A stretch of DNA of 64,000 nucleotides, taken from contig DEAI01000006.1 in NCBI GenBank assembly GCA_002346675.1, positions 57,504 to 121,503 of the forward strand, in the 5' to 3' direction. The notes under the pieces are model-generated. The model searched no databases. It worked only from the letters and a program-made list of their open reading frames with translations, and was not told the DNA's origin. The DNA is from Fidelibacterota bacterium UBA2986 (GTDB lineage Bacteria > Fidelibacterota > Marinisomatia > Marinisomatales > AB-629-J13). Shown one piece after another: positions 35,857 to 44,489 of this stretch; the stretch's first letter is position 1; every line of letters starts with the position of its first letter. The translations under genes were made by a program, and so were the position numbers.

Positions 35857-37299
35857 TTAATACCGGTAATGTTCCGGTTTGTAGGGACCTTCTTTAGATA
35901 CTCCAATATAATCTGCCTGCTCATCTGTCAATTTGGTTAATTCAGCGCCAAGATGATTTAAATGCAGTCGAGCCACTTCCTCATCCAAAATTTTTGGCAA
36001 CACATATACACCAATATCCGGCGCATCTTTTGCTAACGCAATTTGAGCCAACACCTGGTTCGTAAAAGAGTTTGACATAACAAAACTTGGGTGCCCCGTT
36101 GCACAGCCCAGATTCACCAATCTGCCTTCCGCCAATAAAAAGATTTGATGTCCACTAGGAAAAGTGTACCTGTCAACCTGTGGTTTGATCTCCTCTCGAT
36201 TTACATCTGAGTCTTCATTCAGAGGTGTCACCTGAATTTCATTGTCAAAATGCCCGATATTGCAGACGATTGCCTGATCTTTCATTCCGTACATATGCTT
36301 TTTGGTGATCACATCTTTATTTCCGGTGGTTGTCACAAAAATATGTCCCTCCGAAAGAGTTTTTTCTATGGTAGTGACCTTAAATCCTTCCATTGATGCT
36401 TGTAGGGCGCAGATAGGGTCAATCTCCGTTACAATCACTCTGGCACCGTATCCGCGCATGGATTGCGCGCACCCTCGACCCACATCACCATATCCACACA
36501 CCACAACGGTTTTTCCCGCAACCATGACATCCAGCGCTCTTTTAAGTCCGTCTGCAAGTGATTCTCTGCAACCATAAATATTATCAAATTTTGATTTGGT
36601 AACTGAGTCATTTACATTATAGGCAGGGAAAAGAAGTTCTCCCATCTTTTCCATTTGCATTAACCGGTGAACTCCAGTTGTAGTTTCCTCAGATACTCCA
36701 ATAATATTTTGGGAGACCTCGTGCCAATGATTAGGTTTTTTATCCAAAACTTCCCGAATTAATTCTTCAATTATTCGCTCCTCTTCTATGGTAGTAGTGA
36801 TAGCAGGAACATCGCCATTCTTTGTAAAATATTCTTCTAACGCATATCCTTTATGAATCAATAGCGTCGCATCTCCCCCATCATCCACGATGAGGTCCGG
36901 ACCGGAGCCATCTGGAAACGTCAGTGCCTGCAGTGTACACCACCAATATTCCTTCAAAGATTCACCCTTCCATGCAAAAACCGGTACTCCAGTTTTTGCA
37001 ATCGCAGCTGCTGCGTGGTCCTGTGTTGAAAATATATTACAGCTAGCCCATCTAACATCTGCACCTAGGTCCACCAACGTTTCAATCAAAACAGCTGTCT
37101 CAACTGTCATATGAAGAGAGCCAGTTATTTTTTTGCCGGTAAGTGGTTTTTCATTTCCATACTTTCTCCGGGTTGCCATGAGTCCGGGCATTTCTTTCTC
37201 AGCTATCTCTATTGCTTTTCTACCCGCACCTGCAAGAGAAATATCTTTAACTTTATGCGCTATAGATTCTGTAATGTTCTGAGTTAATAATTCAGTCAT
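35857..37299 (-). CDS. ahcY: Adenosylhomocysteinase
   Basis: 480 residues, the longer bacterial form with an insertion of about 40 residues. Splits S-adenosylhomocysteine to adenosine and homocysteine, relieving inhibition of methyltransferases. Seen: SLAGAGRKAIEIAEKEMPGLMATR at the start, GSLHMTVETAVLIETL, CNIFSTQDHAAAAI, the NAD loop VVCGYGDVGRGCAQSMRGYGARVIVTE and the C-terminal DEEVARLHLNHLGAELTKLTDEQADYIGV with GPYKPEHYRY. It starts nine bases after metK on the same strand, so SAM synthesis and SAH removal are co-expressed. Confidence 0.97.
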   Translation of the reverse strand: MTELLTQNITESIAHKVKDISLAGAGRKAIEIAEKEMPGLMATRRKYGNEKPLTGKKITGSLHMTVETAVLIETLVDLGADVRWASCNIFSTQDHAAAAIAKTGVPVFAWKGESLKEYWWCTLQALTFPDGSGPDLIVDDGGDATLLIHKGYALEEYFTKNGDVPAITTTIEEERIIEELIREVLDKKPNHWHEVSQNIIGVSEETTTGVHRLMQMEKMGELLFPAYNVNDSVTKSKFDNIYGCRESLADGLKRALDVMVAGKTVVVCGYGDVGRGCAQSMRGYGARVIVTEIDPICALQASMEGFKVTTIEKTLSEGHIFVTTTGNKDVITKKHMYGMKDQAIVCNIGHFDNEIQVTPLNEDSDVNREEIKPQVDRYTFPSGHQIFLLAEGRLVNLGCATGHPSFVMSNSFTNQVLAQIALAKDAPDIGVYVLPKILDEEVARLHLNHLGAELTKLTDEQADYIGVSKEGPYKPEHYRY

Positions 37300-37308
37300 T
37301 GGGCTCTC

Positions 37309-38457
37309 CTATTGTTTAGACTGAAGGGTTTCAACCATATCAGTTTTCTCCCACGTAAATTCATTCAATTCACGACCAAAATGTCCATAGGCTGCAGTGC
37401 CTGAGTATATTGGTTTTTTCAGGTCGAGATGTCTAATAATTTCTGCAGGGCGCATATCAAAATTACTATTTACTATTGTCTCAATTTCCCTTTCTGAAAT
37501 TTTGTGAGTTCCAAAAGTATTTACCATTAATGAAACAGGTTTTGCAACGCCAATTGCATATGCAACCTGAACCTCACATCTGTCTGCAAGCTCCGCAGCG
37601 ACAATATTCTTTGCAACATACCTAGACATATAACATGCTGACCTATCCACTTTTGATGGATCTTTTCCAGAAAAAGCACCACCTCCATGACGCCCCATTC
37701 CGCCATATGTATCAACTATGATCTTCCTCCCTGTTAATCCTGCATCGCCATGAGGTCCCCCTATCTCAAACATTCCTGTAGGGTTAACATGTATTTTAAT
37801 ATCTCCATTCCAAAGCTCACCGCAGACTGGTTTTATAACATGCTCTCTTATTTGCTGGGTTATCTCTTCGTGCGTGATGTCAGGAGAGTGTTGTGTAGAT
37901 ACCACAATCGTCTCAATATACTTTGGCTTATGGTCTTCATATCTAACTGAAACCTGTGATTTTCCATCTGGTCTGACCCAAGACAACTTTCCGGTTTTTC
38001 TCACATCAGATAGTTTTTTCGTCAATTTATGAGCTAAATGAATAGGCAGAGGCATCAACTCTTTCGTTTCATTTGTGGCATATCCAAACATCAATCCCTG
38101 GTCTCCGGCACCCTGTTCTCTGTTGTCATCAGCCGTTACTCCCTGTGAAATATGGGGACTCTGCTTATCCAATTTTATCATCACTTCACATGAATCAGAG
38201 TCAAACTTTAGTGCTGGATCATTATAGCCAATCTCTGCGATTGTCCTTCTTACTACAGACTCTAAATCAAAGCTCTCTTTTGAAGTAACTTCCCCCGCAA
38301 CTCCCACAAACCCGGTTGTCGTCATGGTTTCCACCGCAACTCTGGAATCTGGGTCACCCCTTAAATACTCATCTAAAATTGAATCAGAAACAATATCACA
38401 GACCTTATCTGGGTGCCCCTCAGTTACAGACTCAGATGTAAATAAATACGTTGACAA
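37309..38457 (-). CDS. metK: S-adenosylmethionine synthetase
   Basis: 382 residues, standard. Makes SAM from methionine and ATP. Seen: FTSESVTEGHPDKVCDIVSDSILD at the start, EQGAGDQGLMFGYATN, and the glycine-rich phosphate loop GGGAFSGKDPSKVDRSACYMSRYV. First gene of the metK-ahcY pair. It is separated from metF by 170 nt of AT-rich DNA in which I find no riboswitch, so it likely has its own promoter and, unlike metH-metF, is not obviously under the SAM sensor. Confidence 0.97.
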   Translation of the reverse strand: MSTYLFTSESVTEGHPDKVCDIVSDSILDEYLRGDPDSRVAVETMTTTGFVGVAGEVTSKESFDLESVVRRTIAEIGYNDPALKFDSDSCEVMIKLDKQSPHISQGVTADDNREQGAGDQGLMFGYATNETKELMPLPIHLAHKLTKKLSDVRKTGKLSWVRPDGKSQVSVRYEDHKPKYIETIVVSTQHSPDITHEEITQQIREHVIKPVCGELWNGDIKIHVNPTGMFEIGGPHGDAGLTGRKIIVDTYGGMGRHGGGAFSGKDPSKVDRSACYMSRYVAKNIVAAELADRCEVQVAYAIGVAKPVSLMVNTFGTHKISEREIETIVNSNFDMRPAEIIRHLDLKKPIYSGTAAYGHFGRELNEFTWEKTDMVETLQSKQ

Positions 38458-38627
38458 TTTAATCTCCTCAGTTTCTCAAACTAAATATATTTGCTAAAAT
38501 ACAGCCTTAAATTTAATAAATTAGTTTTGTAAACTAAATTATTTTTACTAATTGGTTTTAATAGATCAATGGATGTATAAATAGCAAACTAGTTACTTCT
38601 TTTAGTTGACTAAGTTAAAAAATAGTT

Positions 38628-40391
38628 TCATTTGAAAAATTGTTCCATCATCCCACCATCAACGTAATTATTATCAACAATATTAACTAAGTAATAGGTC
38701 TCATATATTTCTTGTAATATTTTAAATGATTCAGATTCCTGATCGTATATTGAGGCCCAATCATTCATCCACAAACCGAAAGCTTCATCCTTCCAAATTA
38801 AAAATGACCGTGTGTCTACAATGGTCGGCTGCATAATTTCCTTTCCTGGGAATACTCCCCACGTTACAGCCATTACACTATTTTCAGACAAGTTTGTAAT
38901 TAATTTACCATCGATGTTGATTGCCTGATAGGAAATATTATCTGTTGATTTTAAATTTTTTAGAAATGTATCTAGCTTATCGTTTGATGTAAAAAACTCC
39001 AAATAGGCCTTCTGATAAACTCTCCCTCCTGATCCACCCCAGCCAACTATAGCATCCTCTGACGGTGCCCCATTTACGTTTGGCTGAGAGTTGATTGTAA
39101 AAAATCCCATCTCATTTAAATTGATCAGACTGCTAGAGATCTGTTGGCTTTCATGAGCTAATGGCATTTCACACCAGGGAAGACAATTGATCTCACCTTT
39201 ACAGAATGATACAAATACGTCTTTTATATCTTCAATAGATTTTGGCTCTCCCCAGATTTTTTTCCTTTTTGCCTTTACTTTATCACTCTTTGCACCAGCT
39301 CTTATAGCATGATATTGATTTAATTCGCCAAATGTTGGGCTTGTTATATCACCCCAACGACCATTAGGAAAATCATCCCAGCTCTCTGTTCGAGCTAAAT
39401 AGCTTACAGTTCTATTGCTCCAATATATAGGGCGCACGTCTTCAGCAGTTTTCCGGTCACCTAATGTCGATTGACGCCACGGTAGTTCCTTAATGATTCC
39501 CTGAGATGAAACAAGGTTCAGTGATCTTAAAATCTCTGAGACAGAGTGTTCCAAGTTCAGTGTATAAAAATGTAACCCCGGCACACCCTCCTCAATCAGT
39601 ACTCTGCCCATCTCTGAAGCTTGGTCTACTCCATAATTAATCACACTAGAATCATCATCTTTTATTGATTCTAACTGTTTGGAGATTAAATTGGGGATAC
39701 TAACTTTACAAAACTGTGTAAATTTTAAAAACCTGGCATAGTTATGGATAGGCATTATACCTGGGATTATTGGTACCTTTATCCCCGCTTTAACACATTT
39801 ATCTCTAAAGAGAAAAAACTTATCAATATCATAAAATAATTGAGTAATAACAATGTCCGATCCAGCATCCACCTTTTCCTTAAGGAACTTTATATCAACA
39901 TTGATGTCCGTTTGCTCTTGGTGGCCATCAGGGTATCCTCCCACACCTAAGAAAAAGTCATCTCCAAATTCTTTTCTAATATATCGTACGAGATCAATCC
40001 CATAGCGAAAGCCCTCTGCATGTTTCTCCCAAGTAAGGGATCCCTCTGGTGGGTCACCCCTTAGCGCCAAAATATTGGAAAGGTCACTTTCTTTTGCCTC
40101 CATAAGGATTTTCTTTATAGATGATTCTCCCATATTTGTACACGTAAGATGCATCATTACATCCAAACCAAAATATTTTTGTATAGTTTTACACATTTCT
40201 AGCGTTTTATCGGCAGTGGACCCTCCAGCACCCCACGTAACATCAATGTAAGCAGGATGAAGGGAGGCCATTCTATCGATCCTGCTATATAGATTTTCTG
40301 TCCCAAAATCTGTTTTTGGTGGAAAAAACTCAAAGCTATAAAAAGTTTTATCTTTAGCTATATAGTCTGCTATTTTTTCTGATATTTTCAT
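38628..40391 (-). CDS. metF: Eukaryotic-type methylenetetrahydrofolate reductase with C-terminal regulatory domain
   Basis: 587 residues, about twice the 290 of ordinary bacterial MetF. Residues 1-290 are the FAD TIM barrel (FEFFPPKTDFGTENLY, LRGDPP, GVGGYPDGH, ITQLFYDIDKFF). Residues 295-587 match the regulatory half of human MTHFR: RPIYWSNRT, WDDFPNGRWGDITSPTFGELN, CLPWCEMPLA, GFFTINSQPNVNGAPSEDAIVGWG, QKAYLEFFTS, TWGVFPGKEIMQPT, FLIWKDEAFGLWM. In eukaryotes this half binds SAM and inhibits the enzyme. Makes 5-methyl-THF for MetH, encoded 43 nt upstream. A SAM riboswitch precedes the pair, so control may be double. Transfer from, or common origin with, the eukaryotic gene is open. Confidence 0.94.
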   Translation of the reverse strand: MKISEKIADYIAKDKTFYSFEFFPPKTDFGTENLYSRIDRMASLHPAYIDVTWGAGGSTADKTLEMCKTIQKYFGLDVMMHLTCTNMGESSIKKILMEAKESDLSNILALRGDPPEGSLTWEKHAEGFRYGIDLVRYIRKEFGDDFFLGVGGYPDGHQEQTDINVDIKFLKEKVDAGSDIVITQLFYDIDKFFLFRDKCVKAGIKVPIIPGIMPIHNYARFLKFTQFCKVSIPNLISKQLESIKDDDSSVINYGVDQASEMGRVLIEEGVPGLHFYTLNLEHSVSEILRSLNLVSSQGIIKELPWRQSTLGDRKTAEDVRPIYWSNRTVSYLARTESWDDFPNGRWGDITSPTFGELNQYHAIRAGAKSDKVKAKRKKIWGEPKSIEDIKDVFVSFCKGEINCLPWCEMPLAHESQQISSSLINLNEMGFFTINSQPNVNGAPSEDAIVGWGGSGGRVYQKAYLEFFTSNDKLDTFLKNLKSTDNISYQAINIDGKLITNLSENSVMAVTWGVFPGKEIMQPTIVDTRSFLIWKDEAFGLWMNDWASIYDQESESFKILQEIYETYYLVNIVDNNYVDGGMMEQFFK

Positions 40392-40434
40392 TTTGTATTC
40401 TTGTTAATAAAGTGAGTTCTACCTGTAACTAAAA

Positions 40435-43400
40435 TTAGTTATTCCCCAGTGTACTGAAGTAGCAGGATTCGGGATGGGAAAAATACCATCCGCATACAGA
40501 TGCTGCGGGATTCATTGCGTATGTTTCTGTTAATTGAATTCCTGTGTTTTCTCCCACATTCAAGAGGGTCCAAATCTTATCCTTTTCACTGTGATCAGGA
40601 CACGAAGGATATCCCGGAGCCGGTCGTATTCCAGTATATTTTTCCCTGATAAGCTCCTCATTAGTATAGTTTTCTGTTTTTCCATATCCCCAAATTTCTT
40701 TCCGAACTCGTTTATGAAGATGTTCAGTAAAAGCTTCTGCTAACCTGTCTGCTAAAACCTTCACTAAAATGGAATTATATACATCGTTTTGATTCTCGAA
40801 ACTTTCCACTAATTTTTCTAGACCAATTCCCGTAGTTACAGCGAATAGTCCAATCCAATCACTTTCAGGAGCAATAAAATCTGCTAAACTGTAATTTGGC
40901 TTTTTCCATCCCTTATCAACTAACTGACGAGGGAAATGAAAATCAATATCTCCTACCTGTACGGTTTCATTACTTGCAGATGCTGTGAATAATCCTAAAA
41001 CTCCCTTAGCCTTTAAAGAATTTTCTGAAATGATTGTTGATAATAATTCTTTTCCATCTTTCCATAACTTTTGTGCTTCCTTACCATATTTAGGATGGTT
41101 TAAAATATTAGGATATTTCCCCTTCAATTCAAATGCATGAAAAAAGGGAGACCAATCAATGTAATCACTAATTTTGTGTAGAGAATAATCTTTAAAAACC
41201 TTCAACCCAAATATGTTTGGCTGAGGGGGATTATATGAATTCCAATCTGTATTAAATTTTCTAACTCTAGCTTGTTCTAACGAAAGTATTTTTTGTTTTT
41301 TTGAAGATTCAGAATGAACTTTTCTGATTGATATATAATCATTTTCTATATTATCTACAAGTCCCTTACGTTCTTTCACGTTCATGAGTTTAGAGACAAC
41401 TCCAACGCTTTTTGACGCATCTATAACATGAATTGAAGGTCCGGAATACATTTCATCTATTTTAATTGCAGTATGCTTTTTGCTTGTGGTTGCTCCACCA
41501 ATCAAAAGAGGGACAGAGAATTGCATTCGTTCCATTTCTGATGCAACATAAACCATTTCATCCAGACTTGGAGTGATGAGTCCTGATAAACCTATCATAT
41601 CAACATTTTCATTAACTGCAGTAGATAATATTTTGTCTGCAGAAACCATGACACCTAAATCAATAATTTCATAGTTGTTACAACCCAAAACCACTCCGAC
41701 AATATTTTTACCAATATCATGAACATCTCCTTTAACGGTAGCAAGGAGAATCTTCCCATTGGATAAGTCACTCAATCCTAAATCCTCTTTTTCCTTTTCA
41801 ATATAGGGAATAAGGTATGCGACAGCTTTTTTCATAACACGGGCAGATTTTACGACTTGAGGTAAAAACATTTTTCCTGAACCAAATAGATCTCCCACCC
41901 TGTTCATACCATCCATCAAAGGACCTTCAATAACTTGAATTGGGCGTTCAAATTTCAGTCTCGCTTCTTCAACGTCATTTTCTATGTAATCAACTATACC
42001 TTCTACAAGTGCAAAAGATAATCTATTTTCAACCGATTCCTTTCTCCATAATAAATCTTTGACTCTCTTTTTCCGTTTTCCCTTGAAGGACTTTGCTAGG
42101 TCCACCAGTTTTTCAGTTGCATTTTCATTGCGGTTAAATAAAACATCTTCTATAGTTTCCTTTAACTCAGGATTAATGTCATCATAAACCGTTAGCTGTC
42201 CTGAATTCACAATTCCCATATCCATTCCTGCCTGAATGGCGTGATAAAGAAAACAAGAGTGCATAGACTCACGCAACTGATTATTTCCCCGAAATGAAAA
42301 AGACAAATTGCTCACACCTCCGCTGATATGTACACCAGGTAAAGTCTCCCTGATCTTTTTTGTTGCCTCGATGAACGCTTTTCCATATTCGTTATGTTCT
42401 TTGATCCCGGTAGCAACAGCAAAAATATTCGGATCAAAAATGATATCTTCTGGGTTGAACCCAACTTGATTTATTAATATTTTATGGGCTCTTGTACAAA
42501 TATCCACCTTCCTCTGGTAAGAGTCAGCCTGGCCCTCTTCATCAAAAGCCATAACAATTACCGCGGCTCCATACTTCCGAATAATATCTGCTTGAGAAAT
42601 AAATTCTTTTTCTCCTTCCTTTAGTGAGATAGAGTTTACAATTCCCTTTCCCTGAATATTTTTGAGTCCTGTTTCCAACACAGACCATTTCGATGAGTCA
42701 ATCATTATTGGAATTTTAGATATATCCGGTTCAGTTGAAATGAGCCTTAAAAAGGTTTCCATTGCAGATTCTGAATCCAGCAATCCTTCATCCATATTTA
42801 TGTCAATTACTTGAGCTCCATTTTCAATTTGATGACGCGCCACTGTCAGCGCTTCCTCATATTTCTCTTCCAAAATCAACCTTTTAAATTTTGCTGATCC
42901 TGTTACATTAGTTCTCTCTCCTATATTGACAAAATTGCTGTCAGGCCTAATCGTGACTGGCTCTAATCCGGAGAGTTTTGTGTAAGAATTTATCTCTGGC
43001 AATTTTCTAGGGGAGATTGCCTCTATAATTTTTGAAATTGTTTGGATATGATCGGGTGTAGTTCCGCAACATCCTCCCACCATATTCAAAAGTCCTTCCT
43101 CTGCAAATTTCTGAAGCAGTGTCGCCATTTGTTTTGGAGAATCATCATATTCTCCCATCTCATTAGGTAGTCCTGCGTTTGGATAGACGAATACAGGAAC
43201 ATCAGCTATTTGTGCCAGTTCTGCAAGCCAAGGACGTATTTCCTTTGCTCCAAGAGCACAGTTCAATCCAACTGCAGCTACGTTAGCATGACGAATTGAA
43301 TTCCAGAACGCTTCCACTGTCTGGCCGGATAAGGTTCTCCCACTTGCGTCTGTAATGGTACCGGAAATAAAAATAGGTATTTTTCTTTTTTGTTTTTCAA

Positions 43401-43968
43401 AAAGTTTCAGAATTGAAAAAATCGCAGCTTTACAGTTAAGAGTATCAAAAACAGTCTCGATCAGAAAACAGTCCACACCACCATCCATTAATCCCTGTGC
43501 CTGTTCAGTGTATGCAGAAACTAGTTCATCAAATGTAATATTTCTAAAAACTGGGTTATTGACATCAGGGCTCATGGACGCTGTTTTATTTGTGGGGCCA
43601 ATTGCTCCAGCAACAAACCGATAACTGTCCGAATATTCTGATGCAGCTTTTTTAGCTAATTTTGCTGCAGCAACATTTATTTGATATACTGAGTCCTCAC
43701 AGTCATAATCTAATTGCGAAATACTATTAGCATTAAATGTGTTGGTTTCAATTATATCTGCTCCTGCCTCTAAATATGATCTGTGAATTGCTTCAATTAT
43801 TTTTGGTTGAGTAAGACAAAGAATATCATTATTTCCTTTCAAGTCAACTGAATTATCCTCAAATAATTCTCCTCGAAAATCCTTCTCAGTTAACGCATAA
43901 GATTGAACCATAGTACCCATGGCACCATCCATAACTAGAATTTTTTCTTTGAATAACTTTTCGATCAT
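40435..43968 (-). CDS. metH: Cobalamin-dependent methionine synthase
   Basis: 1177 residues with all five modules: homocysteine domain (about 1-320; ILVMDGAMGTMVQ, GLNCALG, GGCCGTTPDHI giving the three zinc Cys), folate domain (about 345-600; NIGERTNVTGSAKF, GAQVIDINMDEG), cobalamin cap (about 640-725), B12 domain (about 735-870; KGDVHDIGKNIVGVVLGCNNYEI with the DxHxxG base-on histidine) and SAM reactivation domain (about 910-1177; GIRPAPGYPSCPDH). Uses 5-methyl-THF to make methionine from homocysteine; needs B12. A SAM-II-class riboswitch and terminator lie in its leader; metF follows by 43 nt. Confidence 0.97.
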   Translation of the reverse strand: MIEKLFKEKILVMDGAMGTMVQSYALTEKDFRGELFEDNSVDLKGNNDILCLTQPKIIEAIHRSYLEAGADIIETNTFNANSISQLDYDCEDSVYQINVAAAKLAKKAASEYSDSYRFVAGAIGPTNKTASMSPDVNNPVFRNITFDELVSAYTEQAQGLMDGGVDCFLIETVFDTLNCKAAIFSILKLFEKQKRKIPIFISGTITDASGRTLSGQTVEAFWNSIRHANVAAVGLNCALGAKEIRPWLAELAQIADVPVFVYPNAGLPNEMGEYDDSPKQMATLLQKFAEEGLLNMVGGCCGTTPDHIQTISKIIEAISPRKLPEINSYTKLSGLEPVTIRPDSNFVNIGERTNVTGSAKFKRLILEEKYEEALTVARHQIENGAQVIDINMDEGLLDSESAMETFLRLISTEPDISKIPIMIDSSKWSVLETGLKNIQGKGIVNSISLKEGEKEFISQADIIRKYGAAVIVMAFDEEGQADSYQRKVDICTRAHKILINQVGFNPEDIIFDPNIFAVATGIKEHNEYGKAFIEATKKIRETLPGVHISGGVSNLSFSFRGNNQLRESMHSCFLYHAIQAGMDMGIVNSGQLTVYDDINPELKETIEDVLFNRNENATEKLVDLAKSFKGKRKKRVKDLLWRKESVENRLSFALVEGIVDYIENDVEEARLKFERPIQVIEGPLMDGMNRVGDLFGSGKMFLPQVVKSARVMKKAVAYLIPYIEKEKEDLGLSDLSNGKILLATVKGDVHDIGKNIVGVVLGCNNYEIIDLGVMVSADKILSTAVNENVDMIGLSGLITPSLDEMVYVASEMERMQFSVPLLIGGATTSKKHTAIKIDEMYSGPSIHVIDASKSVGVVSKLMNVKERKGLVDNIENDYISIRKVHSESSKKQKILSLEQARVRKFNTDWNSYNPPQPNIFGLKVFKDYSLHKISDYIDWSPFFHAFELKGKYPNILNHPKYGKEAQKLWKDGKELLSTIISENSLKAKGVLGLFTASASNETVQVGDIDFHFPRQLVDKGWKKPNYSLADFIAPESDWIGLFAVTTGIGLEKLVESFENQNDVYNSILVKVLADRLAEAFTEHLHKRVRKEIWGYGKTENYTNEELIREKYTGIRPAPGYPSCPDHSEKDKIWTLLNVGENTGIQLTETYAMNPAASVCGWYFSHPESCYFSTLGNN

Positions 43969-44012
43969 ATTTTTTTCAATTTTCTGCTCTACTGATAAAT
44001 ATATTTCCGCAT

Positions 44013-44042
44013 AAAAAAACTCCGGGCCTTAGCTCGGAGTTT
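44013..44042 (-). terminator. Intrinsic terminator in the metH leader (riboswitch expression platform)
   Basis: Minus strand: AACTCCGAGC (44041-44032) pairs with GCCCGGAGTT (44027-44018), one A-C mismatch, TAAG loop, then a T-run to 44013. It starts four bases after the riboswitch and ends 45 bases before the metH start, so read-through is needed for expression. The distal arm CCGGAGUUU (44025-44017) can instead pair with AAACUCUGG (44109-44101) just upstream of the aptamer: nine pairs including one G-U, a plausible antiterminator. Pairing is seen; the switching mechanism is inferred. Confidence 0.85.
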
Positions 44043-44045
44043 ATC

Positions 44046-44099
44046 CGCCTTTTTAGCACCCTTTTTTAAAGTCGTGGCAATATGGCTCAAATCACGACT
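44046..44099 (-). promoter_or_regulatory. SAM-II/SAM-V-class riboswitch upstream of metH-metF
   Basis: Minus strand: stem P1 AGTCGTG/CACGACT (44099-44093 with 44076-44070) encloses the loop ATTTGAGCCATATTGC; after an A-rich linker comes GCTAAAAAGGC (44057-44047), whose GGC can pair with GCC in the loop (44084-44086) to form the H-type pseudoknot. The conserved bases TGATTT, CC, ATTGC and GCTAAAAAGG match the SAM-II consensus as I recall it from alphaproteobacterial metA leaders; the related SAM-V class shares this core. Ligand SAM would signal sufficient methionine and favour the adjoining terminator. Confidence 0.88.
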
Positions 44100-44173
44100 A
44101 CCAGAGTTTAAGAAGAATTTAGATTCTCCTCAAATTAATATTTACATAAGTATTGTTATACTAATATCTAAAT

Positions 44174-44464
44174 CTAACCAACTGGTCTTTGTTTTATCTT
44201 TATTTTTGAAACTCTTTTAATCATTTTTCGTACAGCACTATCAATGGATTTTCTGACATTATCTGTTGTATCTTTTACATTTAACTTCCTCTGAGGTATT
44301 GAGAGATTCAACTCAGTGGTAAATTGGTTATTTTCTTGAATCAGGATAATCTGACACTGAACTGCACGAGAATGATATTTTAGGATTCGGGATACCTCTT
44401 TTTCGGCATAATCTCGTAGATTATTGGGGGCATTAAAATGCCTTGCAGTAAATTCAATATTCAT
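44174..44464 (-). CDS. hpf: Ribosome hibernation-promoting factor (short HPF/YfiA family)
   Basis: 96 residues, the short form without the C-terminal dimerisation domain. Binds the 30S decoding channel and stabilises inactive ribosomes when growth slows. Seen: MNIEFTARHFNAPNNLRDYAEKEVSRILKYH, a beta-alpha-beta-beta-beta-alpha pattern, and a basic C-terminus (SAVRKMIKRVSKIKIKQRP). An AAGGGAGAAAAC site precedes the ATG. Last gene of the long ileS-to-hpf unit, 25 nt after pckA, which suggests stress or starvation co-regulation of gluconeogenesis and ribosome hibernation (inference). Confidence 0.92.
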   Translation of the reverse strand: MNIEFTARHFNAPNNLRDYAEKEVSRILKYHSRAVQCQIILIQENNQFTTELNLSIPQRKLNVKDTTDNVRKSIDSAVRKMIKRVSKIKIKQRPVG

Positions 44465-44489
44465 GTTTTCTCCCTTCTGTTTTTTTTAT

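Noticed and set aside
38458..38627. Possible second SAM riboswitch before metK
   Set aside because: I looked for the TGATTT/ATTGC/GCTAAAAAGG core and for SAM-I features and found neither; only a weak AT hairpin (TTAGTTT/AAACTAA) is present.
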